From NCBI GenBank assembly GCA_002104945.1, contig MCFH01000040.1, positions 332,501 through 396,500 on the forward strand: 64,000 nucleotides of DNA. Direction: 5' to 3'. Origin of the DNA: Piromyces finnis. Taxonomy: Eukaryota; Neocallimastigomycota; Neocallimastigomycetes; Neocallimastigales; Neocallimastigaceae. Of this stretch, positions 1-12,105 are shown one piece after another (within the stretch, counting starts at the first letter, position 1; each line of letters begins with the position of its first letter). The notes below the pieces were generated by a model. The model saw nothing but the letters and a program-made list of their open reading frames with translations, did no database searches and was not told where the DNA came from. Made by a program: the position numbers and the translations under genes.

Positions 1-841
1 TCTTTATACATACAAAAGTGATAATAATTTTTTTTTTTTTTAATTCTTTACCTTTTTTTGGATAAAAAAAAAAAAAGATAATCTAAAAAAAATTGATAGA
101 ATAAACTTTTTTTTATTATCATAACCTTGTCCTGATTCGAAAAATTACTATATTTTTTCGAACTATTTAACATTTACTCGACGTAGAAAATAATTTTTCT
201 TCATGTACCTGCACTTCAATGAGATATTCATTCCCTATTTTATCACAATAACGTACATCAACTACTACTGGTCTTTTTTTATGAGTTTCTACTTCAACAA
301 CGACCCACAGTTTGTTGATTTTCTTCTTTTGATGTTTCAAATCTTGTTCTTCCTTCCTTCATTTTTAATTTTTTTATGAATTTTTTCATCATCTTCAAAT
401 ATCTGTTCCTTCAAATATTCTATACACATTTAACAAATAAATTAAAAATATAATATAATATAATATAATATTACTATAAAAAAAAATACACATATCTACG
501 AATTTTTTTATTTAGTTAGTTATTTATTTTATTTATGCTTATTCCTATTTATGTTAAAACAATTTTAATTGTTATAAAAATAGATATTTTAGCTTATATC
601 CCCTTTTTAAAAATGTTTTATAATTATTAGGGTGAAAGGGTTAAATTTTTTTTTGTACATATTACTTTTTTTATTTTGATATTATATATTTCTTTTTTTT
701 TTTTTTTTTTTTTTTTTTGTTAAAAAATGAAAAAAAAAAAAAAAAAGTATAATGAATTGTTTTAGAAATAATAATTTAAATTTTGTGTTCTTATTTTTAA
801 AAAAAAAAAAAAAACAAATCTTTTGAATTAAGATATATTTT

Positions 842-889
<48 letters not shown>

Positions 890-1030
890 GGCATCAAATA
901 TTTTAAACTTTATTATTAATTTAATTAAAATTATAATACATAAATAAAAATAAAAAAAAAATATGTTTAAATAAACACAAATGAATAAAAATTGGGTATA
1001 ATGTATTCTAGTAATTTTAATTAAAGTAAG
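1..1030. other. AT-rich spacer, no intact gene
   Basis: Mostly homopolymer A and T runs, including about 44 consecutive T near 843-886. The open frames here are low-complexity Lys/Phe/Ile strings and are not believable genes. The only coding-like stretch is the short minus-strand frame at 167-358, listed separately. Confidence 0.7.
167..358 (-). pseudogene. Possible relic or terminal exon of an unknown protein
   Basis: A minus-strand frame of 63 codons is open between two stops and lacks an early ATG. It is clearly richer in G and C than its surroundings. It reads as mixed-composition protein, with stretches such as INKLWVVVEVETHKKRP and GNEYLIEVQVHEEKLF, unlike the Lys/Asn/Phe noise around it. 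No family was recognised. It could be the last exon of a gene whose other exons I cannot see, or debris of a mobile element. There is no convincing splice acceptor just upstream. Confidence 0.3.
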
Positions 1031-1106
1031 AAAGCCACTATCATACTAAAGTATAATAATTGTATTTGACTTCCAATGGGACACCGAGCCAAAGATCAAA
1101 ATTTTG

Positions 1107-4100
1107 TCATGGAACAAAATTATGATCTCCATTGGTTGCGCTGGCCCTCCTGGCCTGTCTTACTGTTTCTTCAGCATTGACGCTCTTGGATGTTGCTTCA
1201 AACCTTTTGAACATTGACCATTGCTGGCCAATAGCAAAAGGCATGATTTTGGTTAGAAGTTCCGCGGTTACCGTCAAGAATGGTGCTCCTTCATTAGTAC
1301 CAGATTGAATCTGACGCTTACAAAGTTCTTTCCATTCCCTTGAATTGTAATTAATATTGTTAAAACTTCTTCCCCCAAGAAGGAATTTAAATATTTTACT
1401 GCACACACTAGAATAATCATACACATTAATATTCACCGGATTATTAGAACTATTACTATCATTAACTAAATTACTATCTAAATTAGAATTATTATCTTCA
1501 CTATTGCTATCATTACTAATATTATTATTTCTATTATTGTTATTATTACTATTGTTACTATTACTATTGTTACTATTACTATTGTTATTACTACTATTGT
1601 TACTATTACTATTAATGTTATTACTATCTCTACTGATATTATCAATTTCATTATTATTGATAGGACTATTGGAATTACGTTGACTGAAAAAATTTAATAG
1701 CTGGACTATAGAATCATAATGTTTAATACGGATATCTCTAAATGTTGGACAATCTAATAACCAATGTTTAATACTTTGATCTCCACACTTGCAACATGGA
1801 CAGTAGTTAGGACAAACTGGATCAACAAATTTGGCAGCTTTGGCAACTCTAGCATCCAACTTGTATCCGCTTCTTGCTTTCAATAGCCAGTAGAAGCCAT
1901 AGGCAAACTCTGGGTACTCATAACATAATTTAATAAAATCTTTAGTTTCAATAAATTTATTATCATCATAATATTGCGCTTTGATTGAATTCCCTTTGAG
2001 ATCTTTCCAATAAAAGTTTTTAACTGCTTTAACATCTCCATGTTTCTTTAATTTTTTATCAAGTGTCCTACTTGATTTGCACCACGTGTATTTTCTAAAT
2101 TTAGGAATGTAATTGACAAGGTGTGAGATAATACAATTCGAGTTTTTCCATTTGTTAAAACATCTAACCTGAGCTAACGCACATTTGGCTGACAATGGAG
2201 GAATATTCAAATCTTTTGAAATAGAGTATAAAGATATAAACGATACAGCTTTATGAACTCCGGCAACCTATCGTATTCCTTTGTTAACATGCTTCTGAGC
2301 AATCCTAGACCTAGCTTTGTTGGATCCAAGTAATGGTGCAAAGTATGAAACTCTGCTAATCACTTATGAGTTAAGTACTAGTTTTTTGAAAGGAATAGGA
2401 ATATTAGGATTTCTTAAGAATTTACTGACTGAGAAAAGCCCTTTCAAAACCTTGTTATTAAGAGCTTTAATTACTGGTTTAAGGGACAAATTCTTATCAA
2501 ATGGAACACCAAGATAAGTATAACAATCAGTAGTTGGAATGGGTTGTCCTGCTAAGTAAAATGTTGGATCTCTCTTGTTCTGATTTTCTATTGATTCAGG
2601 ACGAATCACCATCGTTGAACATTTCTGGATACCAAATTCCATTTCATTATACAATGCCCATTCATTAACTCTTCTAAGCATCTTTTTTAAGCATCCTCTT
2701 GTTGGAGCACAAATAACTATATCATCTGCAAAAAGTCCACCACAGCATCGAGTGTCACCTAAACTGACTCCTAGATCTTCGCACTCTTTAAATATATCAT
2801 TAATAAAGAGATTAAAGAGAATAGGAGAAAGAGGGCATCCTTGACGGACTCCTTTCTTCACATCAAAAGATTTCGAGAATTGTCCATCTCGGATTCCTAA
2901 ACAATCTAATTTATGGAGAATATTACCGATTGGGACTGAATCGTATGCTTTCCTGAGATCTAAAAAGGCCAAATATGTCTCTTTATTATCTAATTGACGT
3001 CTACGGCATATTTCTTGGATTGAAATGAAAAGACTAATACTTTCTTCCTTTTTTCGAAAACCAAATTGTTCAGGTCTAATGAAATTATTCTTTAAACCAT
3101 ATTCTGAGATTCTAGTGGTGACAATTTTGGAAATCAACTTAATACCATTATTGATAAGTGATATACCTCGATAGTTATCACAATCTGTCAAATCTCCCTT
3201 CTTAGGAATAGAAACAATACTGGATTCATTCCATGAGTTGGGGAAATCTCCATCCCAAATACGGTTGAATAATTTAAGAATAAAATTTAAACCATGAGCA
3301 TCATTATCTGAAGTAGTATTACCAGAAGAATTATTATCTGTAGCATTATTAGAATCATTACTTGATGGAACTAATGCTTTGTAAAATTCAATTGGAATAC
3401 CATCCGGACCTGATGCTTTATAATTTGGAGTAGTGAGGATAGCTGACTTGACTTCATCAATACTAATATCTTGGTTGATATCCCACTCATCAAGCATAGG
3501 AAGTGAAAAACGTTTATTCGTTGGTTCTTCATACCAATGCTCCAAATCAAGACTTACACCACTTGGGTCTGATGCAAGATTTTCGAAATGATCATGCCAC
3601 ACATCTAGTTGTTCTTCCGTAGCAACAACTAATTCTCCATTTTTATTTTTAATTGGTTGAGCAATAAAGAAAGAATCTTTTCCAATTTTTGCAGTTTTCT
3701 TGATCCATTTCCAGGCCTTCTTAGGATTATGACTCTTCATATACTCACATCCTGTTTTAATCCAATGAAGATATTCTTGCTTCCTAAATTCATTACATCT
3801 TTTGTGGATGTAATCAATGAGTTTACGGTAGATTTTAATTCTTTTAATAAATTCATCTATATCATAAATTCTTTCTTTTTTAAATCTCTTATACAACTTC
3901 ATTTTGATTTTTTGAAGATTAAAAATTTGTTGTGAAATATGAAATGAAGACTTTATAACATTATTTGCTGAGGTAATACTGAGCTCGTCTGCAATTGAAA
4001 AAGCAGTTGAAGTAAACTCTTTGGAAAGTTCATCTGTAGAAACATTAGGATCGTTGGATTTTGCTGAAAGTATTTGGAATTTATTATGACTGAGAATAGA

Positions 4101-5582
4101 TTCCTTTTCCTCAATACATTTTAATCTATTCCATTTCAGAATTTTCTTAGGAACATTAAAGTCATTAGAAAAATCTTCCATAGGAATAATTTTACCATTA
4201 ATAAGAAGTGGCTTATGGTCTGATACAGGATAAAAATTATTTATAAATGATCCTGAGTGAATAAGATCTTTCATCTTCGAATTGATAAGAGCATGGTCAA
4301 TGTCGGAAGATTGATCACCTCGAGTCCAAGAGATAGTAGACCCTCTAAGCGGAAGAATTTCCCAATCTCCTAATCCATTAGTTGATAACCAGTTGGATAA
4401 TTTTACTTTAGACATATTAAAATCACCAACAAGAATCGATGGATGGGATGAATGAGTTTGTAACCACAAGCGAACTTCTAACTTTGCATGATCAACATAG
4501 ATGTTGTGATGACTATGAGGCATATAAACATTTCCAATCGAGCATTTGAATCTATTCCAGAGACTAAAAGTATAAATAGAAATAATATACTTTCCAGAGA
4601 AGTTTTCAAGTGAGGCTTGACACGAATTGTGAAAACCTAAATATAAACCTCTCATTCCCGGAACCGATTCGTCAGCTTTCTTGAAAAAGTGTCTATAGTT
4701 TCGCAAAGTAACACGACAAGGATAATCTGTATTCGATCTAGAACCATTACCAGTTTCTTGGAAACATAAAAATAATGGTTTGAAAATAGCTGTGAAATAG
4801 CTAATACTATCTCTCTTTTCATGATTCCACCCATTGGTGTTCCAACTAAGACAAAAAGAAAAGTTATCAGGCTTGTTGGATGAGGAAGAATCGTTGCTAT
4901 TATTATTATTATTAAAGTCATCGTTATTAATGGATGATGCATCAGAGGAATAAGTAGAACTATTACTAGATGGCTGTGAAACTGAAGAACTATCAACTAT
5001 TGAACTGTTATCAGAGTTGATAGAACTATTAGAATTAATTGTTGAATGTTGAGATTGAAATTGTGTTTGCTGTAGATCTGGAATATTTTCATGATGGGAA
5101 ACTTGTTGAAGATCCTGTTGAAGATCTTGTTGAAGATCGGATTGTTGATGAGATTGTTGAACTGATTGTTGAACTGATTGTTGAAATGATTGTTGAATAG
5201 AATGTTGATATTTATTAGAAACTAAAATTTTACGTTTGAGAGTGGAAAAAGTGTATTTGTGATTCCTTCTACTACGAGCTGAAAAGGAAATTGAGGTAAC
5301 TGAAAGTTTCTTCTTTAACATGTGTAAGATTTTAATACAATCTTTCGATGAACCATGAACCTTGACTAAGAAAAAGTGATCATTGAAAGTTTGAAAATAT
5401 TTAACACTAATAACTGAATTAAATTTATCTTCTAGAATAACCTCGAGTTTTTCCCATAGCATATTTACTGACCATGATCGAATACCACGGATAAAGAAGG
5501 AGCGAATATCATCTAAGGGGATACCATAAGACCGGGTACCACGTCTGATATAATTCTTATCTTTAATATAAAGGACTGACAT
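1107..5582 (-). pseudogene. Retrotransposon polyprotein (endonuclease, reverse transcriptase, zinc finger), two in-frame stops
   Basis: Starting from ATG at 5580-5582 the frame has 1,492 codons including the terminal stop. Residues 1-125 are basic and unassigned. Gln-rich (QQS/LQQD) and Ser/Asn-rich tracts follow. About 235-470 is an endonuclease/exonuclease/phosphatase domain, with FCLSWNTNG, LCFQETG, VGDFN, SDIDH and SDHKPL. About 690-1000 is reverse transcriptase, with GPDGIP, NYRGISL, AFLDLRKAYDSV, RQGCPLSP and the catalytic FADD near 951-954. After an Asn/Ser-rich insert-bearing tail there is a finger reading CPCCKCGDQSIKHWLLDCP, usual at LINE C-termini. TAA at 2364-2366 and TAG at 2268-2270 interrupt the frame without any shift; the TAG falls at GIR-stop-VAG, where TGG (Trp) would be one base away. 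The copy is therefore judged inactive. Confidence 0.9.
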
Positions 5583-6227
5583 GATAATAAATTCTAATTA
5601 AAAAATATTGAATATAAAATAAATACTAATAAAAATTACAAATATAACGTATATGGAAAAAAATCTGTCTCTCTCTCTCTTCTTAAAAGTACTGGATAGT
5701 ACAAAAATTGTTACGATGCTTTGTTTAAAGTTTCTTTTTTTTTGAATTCTAGTTGTAAATTTTCTTTAAAAATTCTAGTTTTGGTTTGTTGTTAGTAAAT
5801 TCGATTCGCTTTTTGACACTAAACTTGTTTGACTTTACTTTTCATTAAATATTTAAATTGGTAAAAAATTTGAATCAAGAATGTCGACACCAGAAAGCTT
5901 GTGAATAGTATTTTTACATGATATAGAGTGAATCAGTCTCTTACAAGAAACAATACAACAATAGCTACATGAATATAAAAGTACAATGCAAATGCTAAAG
6001 TTGACTACATTGGATTCTTACAAGAGAAGAGTAGTACTACATGAATACATGAATAAAAGAAAAAATACAGCAACAAAATGTATTACTCTTCTAATTAAAT
6101 ACTATACAAACTTACCTGAAAAATCAAACATTCACTTATTCATCAAATACTTAAATTTGATGAATAAAATGTTTTTTAATCGCTCAGTACCATGAGCTTA
6201 GTCCTAATAATTTTCCCTTAAAGACTA

Positions 6228-6476
6228 ACCAAGCATCCATTGCGCAATGCTTGGATTTAATTCTTTCTACTCTCTCAGTACCATGAGCATGAGTAGACCC
6301 CCTTGAGAAATTACATTTATTAAATAAATGAAGGCACATTCCTAAGAGGGCACCAAGCATCCATTGCGCAATACTTGGATTTAATTCTTTCTACTCTCTC
6401 AGTACCATGAGCATGAGTAGACCCCCTTGAGAAACTACATTTATTAAATAAATGAAGGCACGTTCCCAAGAGGGAA
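6228..6476 (-). repeat. Tandem 124-bp repeat (two units plus a decayed part) upstream of the retrotransposon ORF
   Basis: Unit one runs 6228-6351 and unit two from 6352 to about 6475, nearly identical except for a few substitutions (for example caatgcttgg against caatacttgg). A decayed partial copy, ctcagtaccatgagc, precedes them at 6183-6197. Each unit contains inverted repeats: ctactc with gagtag around ctca with tgag, and ccaagcat with atgcttgg. The units are richer in G and C than the flanks. Their place on the 5' side of the LINE ORF suggests promoter monomers as in some vertebrate L1 elements, but that is inference. Confidence 0.75.
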
Positions 6477-6479
6477 GAT

Positions 6480-6889
6480 ATATTTTAATATTTATAGATT
6501 ATTTTTTGTTTGTTTTTTATAAATTTTATATTTTTTATAATAGATTTTAATATTGCTAATGATGAAGTAAATAAAAAGTATATACTATATGTATAATCCT
6601 TTTTATTTCTGTCTATACACAACTACTTCAAAACAATACTAATATAAAGAAAAAATATATATATAAATAAATACTATATATGTATATATATATATATTTT
6701 TATAATATATTTAATATATAATAACAAATAACAATATTTAATTATTTCTTTTATAATTTATAATTAATAATATATGTGTATTAATGTATATGTATATAAA
6801 TATATATGCTTATTTTTAATACTATTTTTATGATTTTTTTTTTTTTTACAATCTATTTAATTTATTATATTTATTAAGAATTGATTTGT
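6480..6889. other. AT-rich spacer downstream of the deacetylase
   Basis: TA-rich low-complexity sequence between the retrotransposon 5' side and the stop codon of the minus-strand deacetylase gene. It would hold that gene's 3' UTR. No other feature was seen. Confidence 0.6.
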
Positions 6890-9438
6890 TTATTTTTTAG
6901 TGGTTCTTCTTCTAGTAGTAGTTTTTTTGGTGGTGGTTTTCTTGGTAGTAGTCTTTTTGGTAGTGGTAGTCTTAGTAGTAGTTTTCTTAGTGGTGGTAGT
7001 AGTTTTCTTAGTAGTGGTGGTTTTCTTAGTTGTTGTAGTTTTCTTAGTAGTGGTGGTTTTCTTAGTGGTAGTGGTTTTCTTGGTAGTAGTAGTAGTAGTA
7101 GTAGCAATTACAATTGGTTTTTGAATGGAAGAAAGATCAACCTTCCAAGAAACAGCTGGAGATAATTCAATAGTTTGAGTGTCACCCTTCTTTAATGGAA
7201 CCCAAACAGTTAATGGATCATGACCAATTTGTTCAACAGTAGCCCCTTCTGGAAGAGAAGATTCCTTAACACCACTTGGAACAGTAATTGGAACAGTACA
7301 ATCACCAGTAGAAGCAGAAACTTCAATACTAACAATTTTATCATCTTCCATGATTAATCTAGATTGATGACCACAAGCTTCTCTTTCAGCACGTTCAATG
7401 AAAATTTCAGCTTGTCTATTAATCTTAATAGAAATTAAAGGCCAATCAACATATTTGGTGTAGGCCTTAACAACAGCTCTAGTCCAATCTTCTAAAAGAC
7501 TTTCACCATAATTACCAACCTTTGGATAGGAACGAAGATTAGCTTGATGGAATTGATGAGCTTCATGACGAAGTCTAAGCATTAAAAGAAGAGTACGACT
7601 AGCTTCACTTTCAGCAATTTCATCCCAAGTTAAGTTTCTTGAGTAATATTCGTAATACATATTGTTAAACATCCAGGTATCTTCTTCTCTACTAGAACAT
7701 AAGTAGTAAATTTCAGTTGGAGTACGTGGAATAACTGGGAAACCAGCATAATTACTGCTTTCAGTAGTAGTGTAGAATGGAAGATATGGATTTTCCATGT
7801 TACAAATGGCTTCACGACTAAGATCACCTGTAGCAGAAGTGATACCATACTTTTCAAAGACTTCAAGAGCATCCTTGTTATGAAGACCAGAAATTTGTGG
7901 AGTGACAATAGCATGTCCAGACCACCATTCCTTGTCAGTAAGACCTAACATTTCAGCGACTTGAATATTTAAACGAATTTCATTATCAACATCAGAAGTT
8001 GAAGCATTATCAAGATTTTCATGACTGAAAGTGTGAGAACTCCAGAAGAATTCCTTTTGAGCAGTACTATTGTTTGCAAAATATTTAAAGAGACTATCTT
8101 TTTTGAAAGTATTAAGTTGAGTCTCTGAAAATTGATAGTTTGCCTTTGGCCAACGTTTATCACCAGTACCTGGTTCCTTAACATATTCAATATCAACATA
8201 ACGTTCACCATCAATTTCAAGAGCCTGGTCATAATCAGCACTAATTAACATACCGTTACCATTGAAAGCTAATTCAGATCTGAAAAAGGAACCTTCCGGC
8301 ATATCCTTTAAAATATCTTTTTGGAACTTAGCAATTTTTTCAAAATCATATTTAGAAGTACGGAATTCTTCACTGTATTTGGAATATTCTAAATTATTCT
8401 TAACATCAACTAATTCTGTAGAAAGGAAAACATCATCAATATGTGGAGTAAAGTATACACGACGGAAACCATTGTATAAGGAACGAGTACCCCATGATAA
8501 CCATAAGTGATTAAGAACAAGACTAGTTACAGTCCATTCACCAAATCCGAAATAGAAATGCATCTTTTCACGTCCATTTGGATAAGTGGTAACAGCAGCA
8601 GCAACAGCACCCTTGGCACCCTTATCAGAATAATATAATAATGGTTTAGTGTTGACAGGATTGATAATTTTAACACGAGTATGATAAATACTAATTATAT
8701 CGATTTACATAAATTTTTACAAATTTTTGTTTATAACAAAGATCAATAAAAAAAAAATTAATGCATTAAAAAATGAATAGAATTTAATTAATTATATTTC
8801 TGTAAACCATACTATTTAATAATAATTATAATAATAATTATTATTCCTTATTAATTTTTAAAAAAGTAAATTATACTTTTTCATTATTAATATTTTACTT
8901 ACTCATTAATATCTAATGGAGCAGTAGTTTTAATACCAGCATCATTAAAGATTTGTTCAGTGAAAGAAGAGTCATCAACAATTAATGGTTGATCAGCAAT
9001 AGTAGAACCCCATTTGTTTGGGTTTTCGATAGCAATTTCAGTATCATCTTCATAAATTTCTTCTTCAATAACAACTCTACGAACCCCATTCTTAGCTTCA
9101 TAGTCTTCTAAATAAGCCCATTGAGACTCTGTTAAAGCACTGATATATAATTTGTTAACTTCAAAAGCAAGAGAGCCACCATTAACAACAATAAGGTTGT
9201 ATTTTGGTTCATTGTTTTTATCATACAAACTTAAATTACCTTCTAAATCATTAGCTTTAGAAAAATTTATAATATCATATGGAATACCATAAGATTGAAA
9301 ATTGTGAGTAATATAATCAGCATCAAATGTTGTTGTAGATAAAACTAAAGCCTTCATTTGAATAGCTTCTTTTGCAGCAACAGCAGTCAAACATATTGAC
9401 ATGCCTACAATTTTAAAAATATTTAATATGCGAACCAT
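6890..9438 (-). CDS. Secreted polysaccharide deacetylase, Agd3/CE18-like, with Thr/Lys-rich C-terminal tail
   Basis: Two exons, 9438-8903 and 8690-6890, joined across a 212-nt intron (GTAAGT...ATTAG, phase 2), give 778 residues. I chose the ATG at 9436-9438 over one nine codons upstream because it starts a cleaner signal peptide (MVRILNIFKIVGMSICLTAVAA). The catalytic region carries TPHIDDVFL (Asp-Asp at about 264-265) and FWSSHTFSHENLD (His at about 398 and 402), the Asp-Asp plus HxxxH metal site of CE18 enzymes such as Aspergillus Agd3, which deacetylates galactosaminogalactan. The N-terminal part (about 30-200) may correspond to Agd3's non-catalytic region. From about 709 to the end the protein is almost only Thr and Lys, ending TTTRRRTTKK, a probable O-glycosylated stalk or wall-binding tail. 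No dockerin is present, so it probably acts free or at the cell surface. The substrate here is unknown. Confidence 0.85.
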
Positions 9439-11987
9439 TTTTTGAATATAATATTTTTTATACAAATAAAAATTCTAATATATTGTGTTGTTCAATTTTT
9501 TATTTTTTTTTTTAAATATTAATTATAATTTTTTTTTTTTGGAAATTTAAATGAATTTTATTTTATAATTCTTTAAATTTATTTTTTGCTTTTTTTTTTG
9601 TTTATATATATATAGAAAATATATCTTTTATAATAAAAACTATTATTTTATTATAAATATTATTAAATAATCACTTTAATAATAATAATTATAATTATTA
9701 TTATTTATTCCTTTATATATATATTTTTTATTTTTTATGGCAAAGAGTTTTTTTTTAAAAAAAAAAATTAATTTTTTAGTCTTTTATACTTTTTTTTTTT
9801 TAATATATAAAATTAATATTTTGTACTTCAAAAATTTACCCAAAAGAAAGTGGACAAAATCAAAGGAAAAAATTGGTTAATCATTTTAAATTTATGATTG
9901 AATCAATGTCACCCGTTTCTTAGAGGTAAATAAATTAAAAAAAAATTGGAAATAATAAAACGACATTTTAAGACAATTTTTATTTTTTTATGTAAAAATT
10001 AGGCGTACTATTGTGGTTAGATTTATTTATTAATTAATGGAAAAAAAATAATTAAATCCATTAATTTATTATATTAAATTTTATAACAAATAATAATAAA
10101 GTTTTAAAAGTTTTTTTTTTTAATATTATTTATTAAAAGAAATGATAATGATATGATAAATATTCAGGATAATGAATAAGAGATTACGATTTTTATTTAA
10201 AGTATCTTTTTCTCTAGTTATTATTTATTATAATTATTAGTATATAACATATAGTATAACAACTAGTATAATTTTATATTTAGATTTTTTATTGACATTT
10301 TAAAATTTTTAAAATTATTATTGAAAAAAAAAGGTTACACAGAAAAAAAATTTTTATATAATATTTTTTATATTAAAAAATAAAACTTTTTTCATATAAA
10401 AAATTTAAAAAATATTTATACAAAAATTATTTTACCATAAAACTACCATCATTTTCTTGACATATTATGACATAATAAATATTTTAGTTTTTTATACTAT
10501 TATTATTTATTTATTTATTTTTCATATTTATGGACTTTTTTTTTTTAAAAAAAAGTTTAATTTAAAATAGAGTTGAAATTTTAATATTATTTTATTGAAT
10601 ATGTATTATTTAAACTATCATAATTATTAATAAATATTAGTTAGAGCTTTACATAAAAAAGGGAAATTTTAATAATAAATAAATAAGGGATTTTACAATA
10701 ATGATAATTTTATTTTAGTATTTACCATTACTATTATTAAATATTGATATTATTATTATTTTATGATATTGTTTTATTTTTCATAATAATATACATTATT
10801 TTAATTTAGCTTTTATTATAAATAAAATTTAAATTTTTTATTTTTTAATTAATCTTTTAAACAGCTTGAAAACTTTATTTATTATTTTTTAATAAATATT
10901 AATAATTAAAAATAAAAAATAAAAAAAAAAACATAAATTATATATTATATTATTTTAGTTTTTTTATCATAGTCTTATAAAAGTACCTTTTTTTTCTTTT
11001 TTTCTTCTAATGAAAATAACACGTCAAAAGAAACTGATATTTATATGAAAATTATACTACAAAATTTTGTTTTAAATAAAATAATATTAAAATTTGTGTT
11101 TCATATTAATTAATTTCATGTTGTACAAATATTTAAACATTGTCAATTTTTATACATAAAAGAATATTCTATACATATTATTAATATATATAAAAAATAT
11201 TTGTTAATAAAAATATTGCCATAAAGGCAATTATATAAAATAGAATATTATTTTTTTTTTAAAAAAAAAAGGTACTTTTATTATCATGAATATAAAAAAA
11301 TTATTTTTTTTTTCAATTTTAAAATAGTTTAATTATTTTAAATAAATTATTATGTATTAATTTTAATATTAGTAGTATTACTATTACTATTTGCATACTT
11401 TTCAAAGTTTTAATTAAGGATAATATTTTCAAAAATTTAGAAAAATTTTTGAAAAACGCATTATCTTAGTAAAAATTATTATTATTATTATTATTATTAT
11501 TAGTAGTAGTAGTAGTGGTAGTAGTACTAATATTATGTAGGCATTTATTAATATTACTCAACAAGTAATACATATTCTTTTATTTTGGCACTATTATATA
11601 TTATTATATCTTTCATCATTTTATTGTTTCTATATGTCAATATTAACTTAATACAAATTAAATAATACATTATTTTAATAAAATGATAATTAAAATTTAT
11701 AAAATCTACGATTAATAAATGAAATATAATAATAAAGGTTTTTATCACTGTAGTAATATATTAATTATTCTTAATACATTATAATCGATAGAATCTATTT
11801 AAATTTTATTTTATTAACTCAGTTATCATTCATATTCTAAATTGAGCAGTATTTATTCATAGAAATATAATATATAATATTTAAACCTTTTTTTATTATT
11901 ATTATTATTTTAAATTTCAGATTTATAATATTATAATATTATATTACATAAAATACTAAATAATTATATGTTTTTCCTTTTTTTTAA

Positions 11988-12105
11988 AAAAATTTACTTT
12001 TAAAATCATATTGGTCATCATGGTTATTATTATTATCAATAGTATCGTTTGAATTGGCATTGTCGTTGTCTTTATTATTGCCATTAATTTTATATAATTT
12101 TTTTT
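11988..12105 (-). pseudogene. Possible Asn/Asp-rich coding scrap
   Basis: A minus-strand frame of about 38 codons ends in a stop and contains GNNKDNDNANSNDTID followed by NNNNHDDQYDF. It has no ATG and stops lie just upstream. Its GC content exceeds that of the surroundings. It could be a decayed gene end or a terminal exon, or simply a repeat that happens to read this way. Confidence 0.2.

Larger units (their letters stand above)
1107..6478 (-). mobile_element. LINE-like non-LTR retrotransposon, probably near full length but inactive
   Basis: One long minus-strand frame encodes an apurinic-type endonuclease, a reverse transcriptase and a C-terminal Cys/His finger, in the order typical of non-LTR retrotransposons. 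On its 5' side lie about 600 bases of low-coding sequence and then two 124-bp direct repeats ending near 6478, taken here as the 5' limit. The 3' limit lies somewhere between about 1000 and 1107; I could not see a poly(A) or simple-repeat tail. There are no long terminal repeats, integrase or protease. Two nonsense codons interrupt the frame. The outer boundaries are estimates and no target-site duplication was identified. Confidence 0.85.

Noticed and set aside
682-897. 71-codon Lys/Phe-rich minus-strand frame
   Set aside because: Made entirely of poly(A)/poly(T) runs; no mixed-composition protein sequence.
5986-6195. 69-codon plus-strand frame upstream of the LINE ORF
   Set aside because: Lies in what looks like the element's 5' non-coding region, opposite to its sense; no domain or splice support.
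6874-7165. Several Ser/Gly, Val/Leu and Leu/Pro-rich frames on both strands
   Set aside because: Other frames of the Thr/Lys-rich tail of the deacetylase; the tail frame is the one continuous with a real domain.
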